Below are positions 63,852 to 64,000 of a stretch of DNA of 64,000 bases, in pieces. The stretch is from Vannielia litorea (lineage in GTDB: Bacteria; Pseudomonadota; Alphaproteobacteria; Rhodobacterales; Rhodobacteraceae). Made by a program: the position numbers and the translations under genes. Where the stretch lies: positions 1,054,001 through 1,118,000 of the forward strand of contig NZ_FSRL01000001.1 in the NCBI RefSeq assembly GCF_900142295.1, written 5' to 3'. Below the pieces are notes generated by a model. The model was not told the origin of the DNA, ran no database searches, and worked only from the letters and a program-made list of their open reading frames with translations. Numbering within the stretch: the first letter of the stretch is position 1; every line of letters starts with the position of its first letter.

Positions 63852-64000
63852 ACGGCGTCTCGGCAGGCTTGCTGCGGCCAGAGAGCTGATCGAGCCCGTC
63901 GCGGAGCTGGGCGGCGGTGATCCGTTCCAGCTCGGCTTCGATCCGCGCATGGGTCTCGCGCCAGATCGGCAGCGCCTCTTTCAGGATCGCGCGGCCCGCG
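63841..64000 (-). CDS. MarR-type regulator, C-terminal part only
   Basis: A minus-strand frame enters from the right window edge and ends at a TGA (63841-63843), overlapping the end of glpK by 11 bp. The 52 visible residues include [20 protein letters not shown] followed by a long helix ([15 protein letters not shown]). This matches the C-terminal dimerisation helices and 'T..GR..L..A.P.W' element of MarR-family regulators. The DNA-binding part lies outside the window. Confidence 0.6.
   Translation of the reverse strand, partial: AGRAILKEALPIWRETHARIEAELERITAAQLRDGLDQLSGRSKPAETPSKS

Overview
The window is high-GC DNA with densely packed operons, many ATGA/TGATG junctions between genes, and frequent GTG/TTG starts. 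Gene content points to an alphaproteobacterium of the Rhodobacteraceae (Roseobacter group): a transketolase / coiled-coil / zapA block next to two tandem gap genes, a detached GH108 endolysin-holin cassette of the gene-transfer-agent type, pntAB, malate synthase G, glpSTPQ-DUF2160-glpV, DUF1127 and DUF4177 proteins. This assignment is inference from gene families; no rRNA or tRNA gene was seen. No insertion sequence, CRISPR array or complete prophage was found.

Layout. 1-7.2 kb: a 5'-truncated unknown gene, a J-domain protein, BolA, a DUF4177 protein, GatB, a lytic transglycosylase and aminopeptidase N. 7.3-12.4 kb: a small membrane protein, malate synthase G, an exported three-repeat protein, a 606-bp gene-free gap, a PuuD-like amidotransferase and an ICMT-like methyltransferase. 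12.5-20.1 kb: pntAB; an exported protein; a flavin-type stress protein; a short operon encoding an RHH protein, a Lys/Ala-rich peptide and an HhH protein with a histone-H1-like tail; then a minus-strand ECF-sigma operon (EF-hand protein, small exported protein, sigma factor, probable anti-sigma, metal-sensor-like protein). 20.2-30.5 kb: DUF3422, a TsuA-type transporter, a peptide ABC importer lacking its ATPases, two M20 peptidases, DUF1127 and MarC.

30.6-40.5 kb: two GAPDH paralogues that differ at the cofactor-specificity position and share a LacI-type operator motif; DUF808, DoxX, transketolase, a coiled-coil protein and ZapA; then the five-gene lysis-like cassette. 40.5-51.3 kb: a nine-gene minus-strand sugar operon (three Gfo/Idh/MocA dehydrogenases, a TIM-barrel isomerase, an SDR and a ribose-type ABC importer), divergent from an aldose-1-epimerase-like gene across two identical LacI-type operators. 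51.3-64 kb: a DadA-like oxidase and glpR, divergent from glpD-glpS-glpT-glpP-glpQ-[GIY-YIG]-DUF2160-glpV-(unknown)-glpK, a complete uptake and entry route for glycerol and glycerol-3-phosphate. The 3' end of a MarR-type regulator closes the window.

Interspersed, 60-85-bp palindromic elements built on ATCCTCGGG...CCCGAGGAT recur at five sites (29.4, 35.3, 38.4, 59.1 and 59.5 kb). The last two bracket a small GIY-YIG nuclease gene that sits inside the glp operon. The most interesting leads are this nuclease/repeat association, the histone-like operon, the detached lysis cassette, the paired gap genes with a shared operator, the EF-hand/ECF-sigma operon, and a glycerol ABC transporter whose two ATPases look complementarily degenerate.
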